Assembly (NCBI GenBank): GCA_020028115.1
Contig: JAHWYA010000088.1
Location: 1 to 6,941, forward strand
Origin: Anaeromyxobacter sp.
GTDB taxonomy: Bacteria > Myxococcota > Myxococcia > Myxococcales > Anaeromyxobacteraceae
Direction of reading: 5' to 3'
Length of the DNA: 6,941 nucleotides
In this document: positions 6,726-6,941 of the stretch, piece after piece
How the letters are laid out: the number at the start of each line of letters is the position of its first letter
Position numbering within the stretch: position 1 is the first letter of the stretch
Notes under the pieces: model-generated
Told to the model about the DNA's origin: nothing
Seen by the model: the letters and a program-made list of their open reading frames with translations, nothing else
The model's database searches: none
Program-made: the position numbers and the translations under genes

Positions 6726-6731
6726 CCTCCC
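6726..6731 (-). promoter_or_regulatory. Ribosome binding site of the receiver gene
   Basis: GGGAGG on the minus strand, four bases before the ATG at 6721. It supports this start over the upstream GTG at 6745, whose own upstream sequence lies beyond this site. Confidence 0.6.
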
Positions 6732-6775
6732 GCCGCCGCCTCCACAGCGAATCGACGGTACGCCCCTGGCGACGG

Positions 6776-6793
6776 CGGTCGAGTTCTCGACCG
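6776..6793. repeat. Interrupted palindrome upstream of the receiver gene
   Basis: CGGTCGAG (6776-6783), a TT centre, and CTCGACCG (6786-6793) form a perfect 8-bp dyad with a 2-base centre. It overlaps a CCGGCCGG palindrome (6791-6798). A two-base spacer is too short for a stable RNA hairpin loop, so a DNA-binding operator for a dimeric regulator is the more natural reading. It lies 55-72 bases upstream of the receiver ATG. Confidence 0.45.
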
Positions 6794-6818
6794 GCCGGAC
6801 TTCGTTCCCTGTTGGGGA

Positions 6819-6840
6819 GAGGACCCGCGCGCGGGTCCTC
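6819..6840. repeat. 22-base perfect palindrome
   Basis: GAGGACCCGCG (6819-6829) is followed immediately by its exact reverse complement (6830-6840). As RNA it would give about nine base pairs around a CGCG loop. It sits 51 bases downstream of the minus-strand stop at 6892-6894 and about 98 bases upstream of the receiver ATG. It could therefore terminate the right-hand gene or serve as a regulator binding site for the receiver gene. Neither flank has a T-tract. Confidence 0.6.
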
Positions 6841-6891
6841 GGAGCGCACCCGCGTGGGGGCAGACGACGGGAGCTCGAGCGACCTGCCGCG

Positions 6892-6941
6892 CTATCCCGG
6901 CGGGCGCGTCTGCTTGCGGATCTTCTTGATGAACGTCTTCG
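6892..6941 (-). CDS. C-terminal end of an unidentified gene, cut by the right edge
   Basis: Read on the minus strand, the last bases give a lysine/arginine-rich tail (FIKKIRKQTRPPG) followed by TAG at 6894-6892. Third codon positions are almost all G or C (AAG, ATC, CGC, CAG, ACG), matching the codon use of the other genes here and supporting real coding. Only about 15 residues are visible, too few to assign a family. The opposite-strand reading across the same bases is less convincing. Confidence 0.45.
   Translation of the reverse strand, partial: KTFIKKIRKQTRPPG

Noticed and set aside
6435..6929. Plus-strand open frame opposite the receiver gene
   Set aside because: Ser/Arg/Thr-rich shadow translation. 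The minus-strand receiver domain is complete and has its own ribosome binding site.

Overview
The window is very GC-rich (roughly 70-75% by eye) with almost exclusively G/C third codon positions. Together with the family mix this suggests a high-GC soil or sediment bacterium. A myxobacterium of the Anaeromyxobacter type is my best guess, but this is inference from composition and no marker gene is present. The window contains no rRNA, tRNA, CRISPR array, transposase or integrase that I can see. The high GC creates many long shadow reading frames on both strands, which are left out.

Layout, left to right. (1) Positions 2-2955 hold two tightly coupled plus-strand genes. The first is the 3' part of a thermolysin-like (gluzincin, M4-like) zinc metallopeptidase. 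The second is a metallo-beta-lactamase-fold hydrolase of the ComEC/Rec2-like kind, starting within a few bases of the peptidase stop. (2) 3048-3512 encodes a small exported protein that looks like an outer-membrane beta-barrel. (3) 3539-4447 encodes a 302-residue protein with spaced acidic motifs like the DUF429 / RNase H-fold group. (4) On the minus strand, 5378-4455 encodes an alpha/beta hydrolase that converges on gene 3 with only 7 bases between the stops. (5) A 185-base divergent intergenic region (5379-5563) carries a hairpin, short palindromes and a possible -10 box. (6) 5564-6271 encodes a protein resembling the Nmad3 (nucleotide-modification-associated) group. (7) On the minus strand, 6721-6311 encodes a stand-alone response-regulator receiver domain; a GC-rich hairpin separates it from gene 6. 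(8) A 170-base intergenic region (6722-6891) holds two clear inverted repeats, followed by the last codons of a minus-strand gene running off the right edge.

How the genes work together. Only the first pair shows real evidence of joint function (translational coupling). A protease paired with an MBL-fold hydrolase is reminiscent of effector pairs in bacterial conflict/defence systems, but the upstream part that would show a sensor or NTPase is outside the window. The remaining genes look like independent chromosomal units. The Nmad3-like gene is the other candidate for unusual biology, although no recognisable DNA-modification partner lies beside it here.
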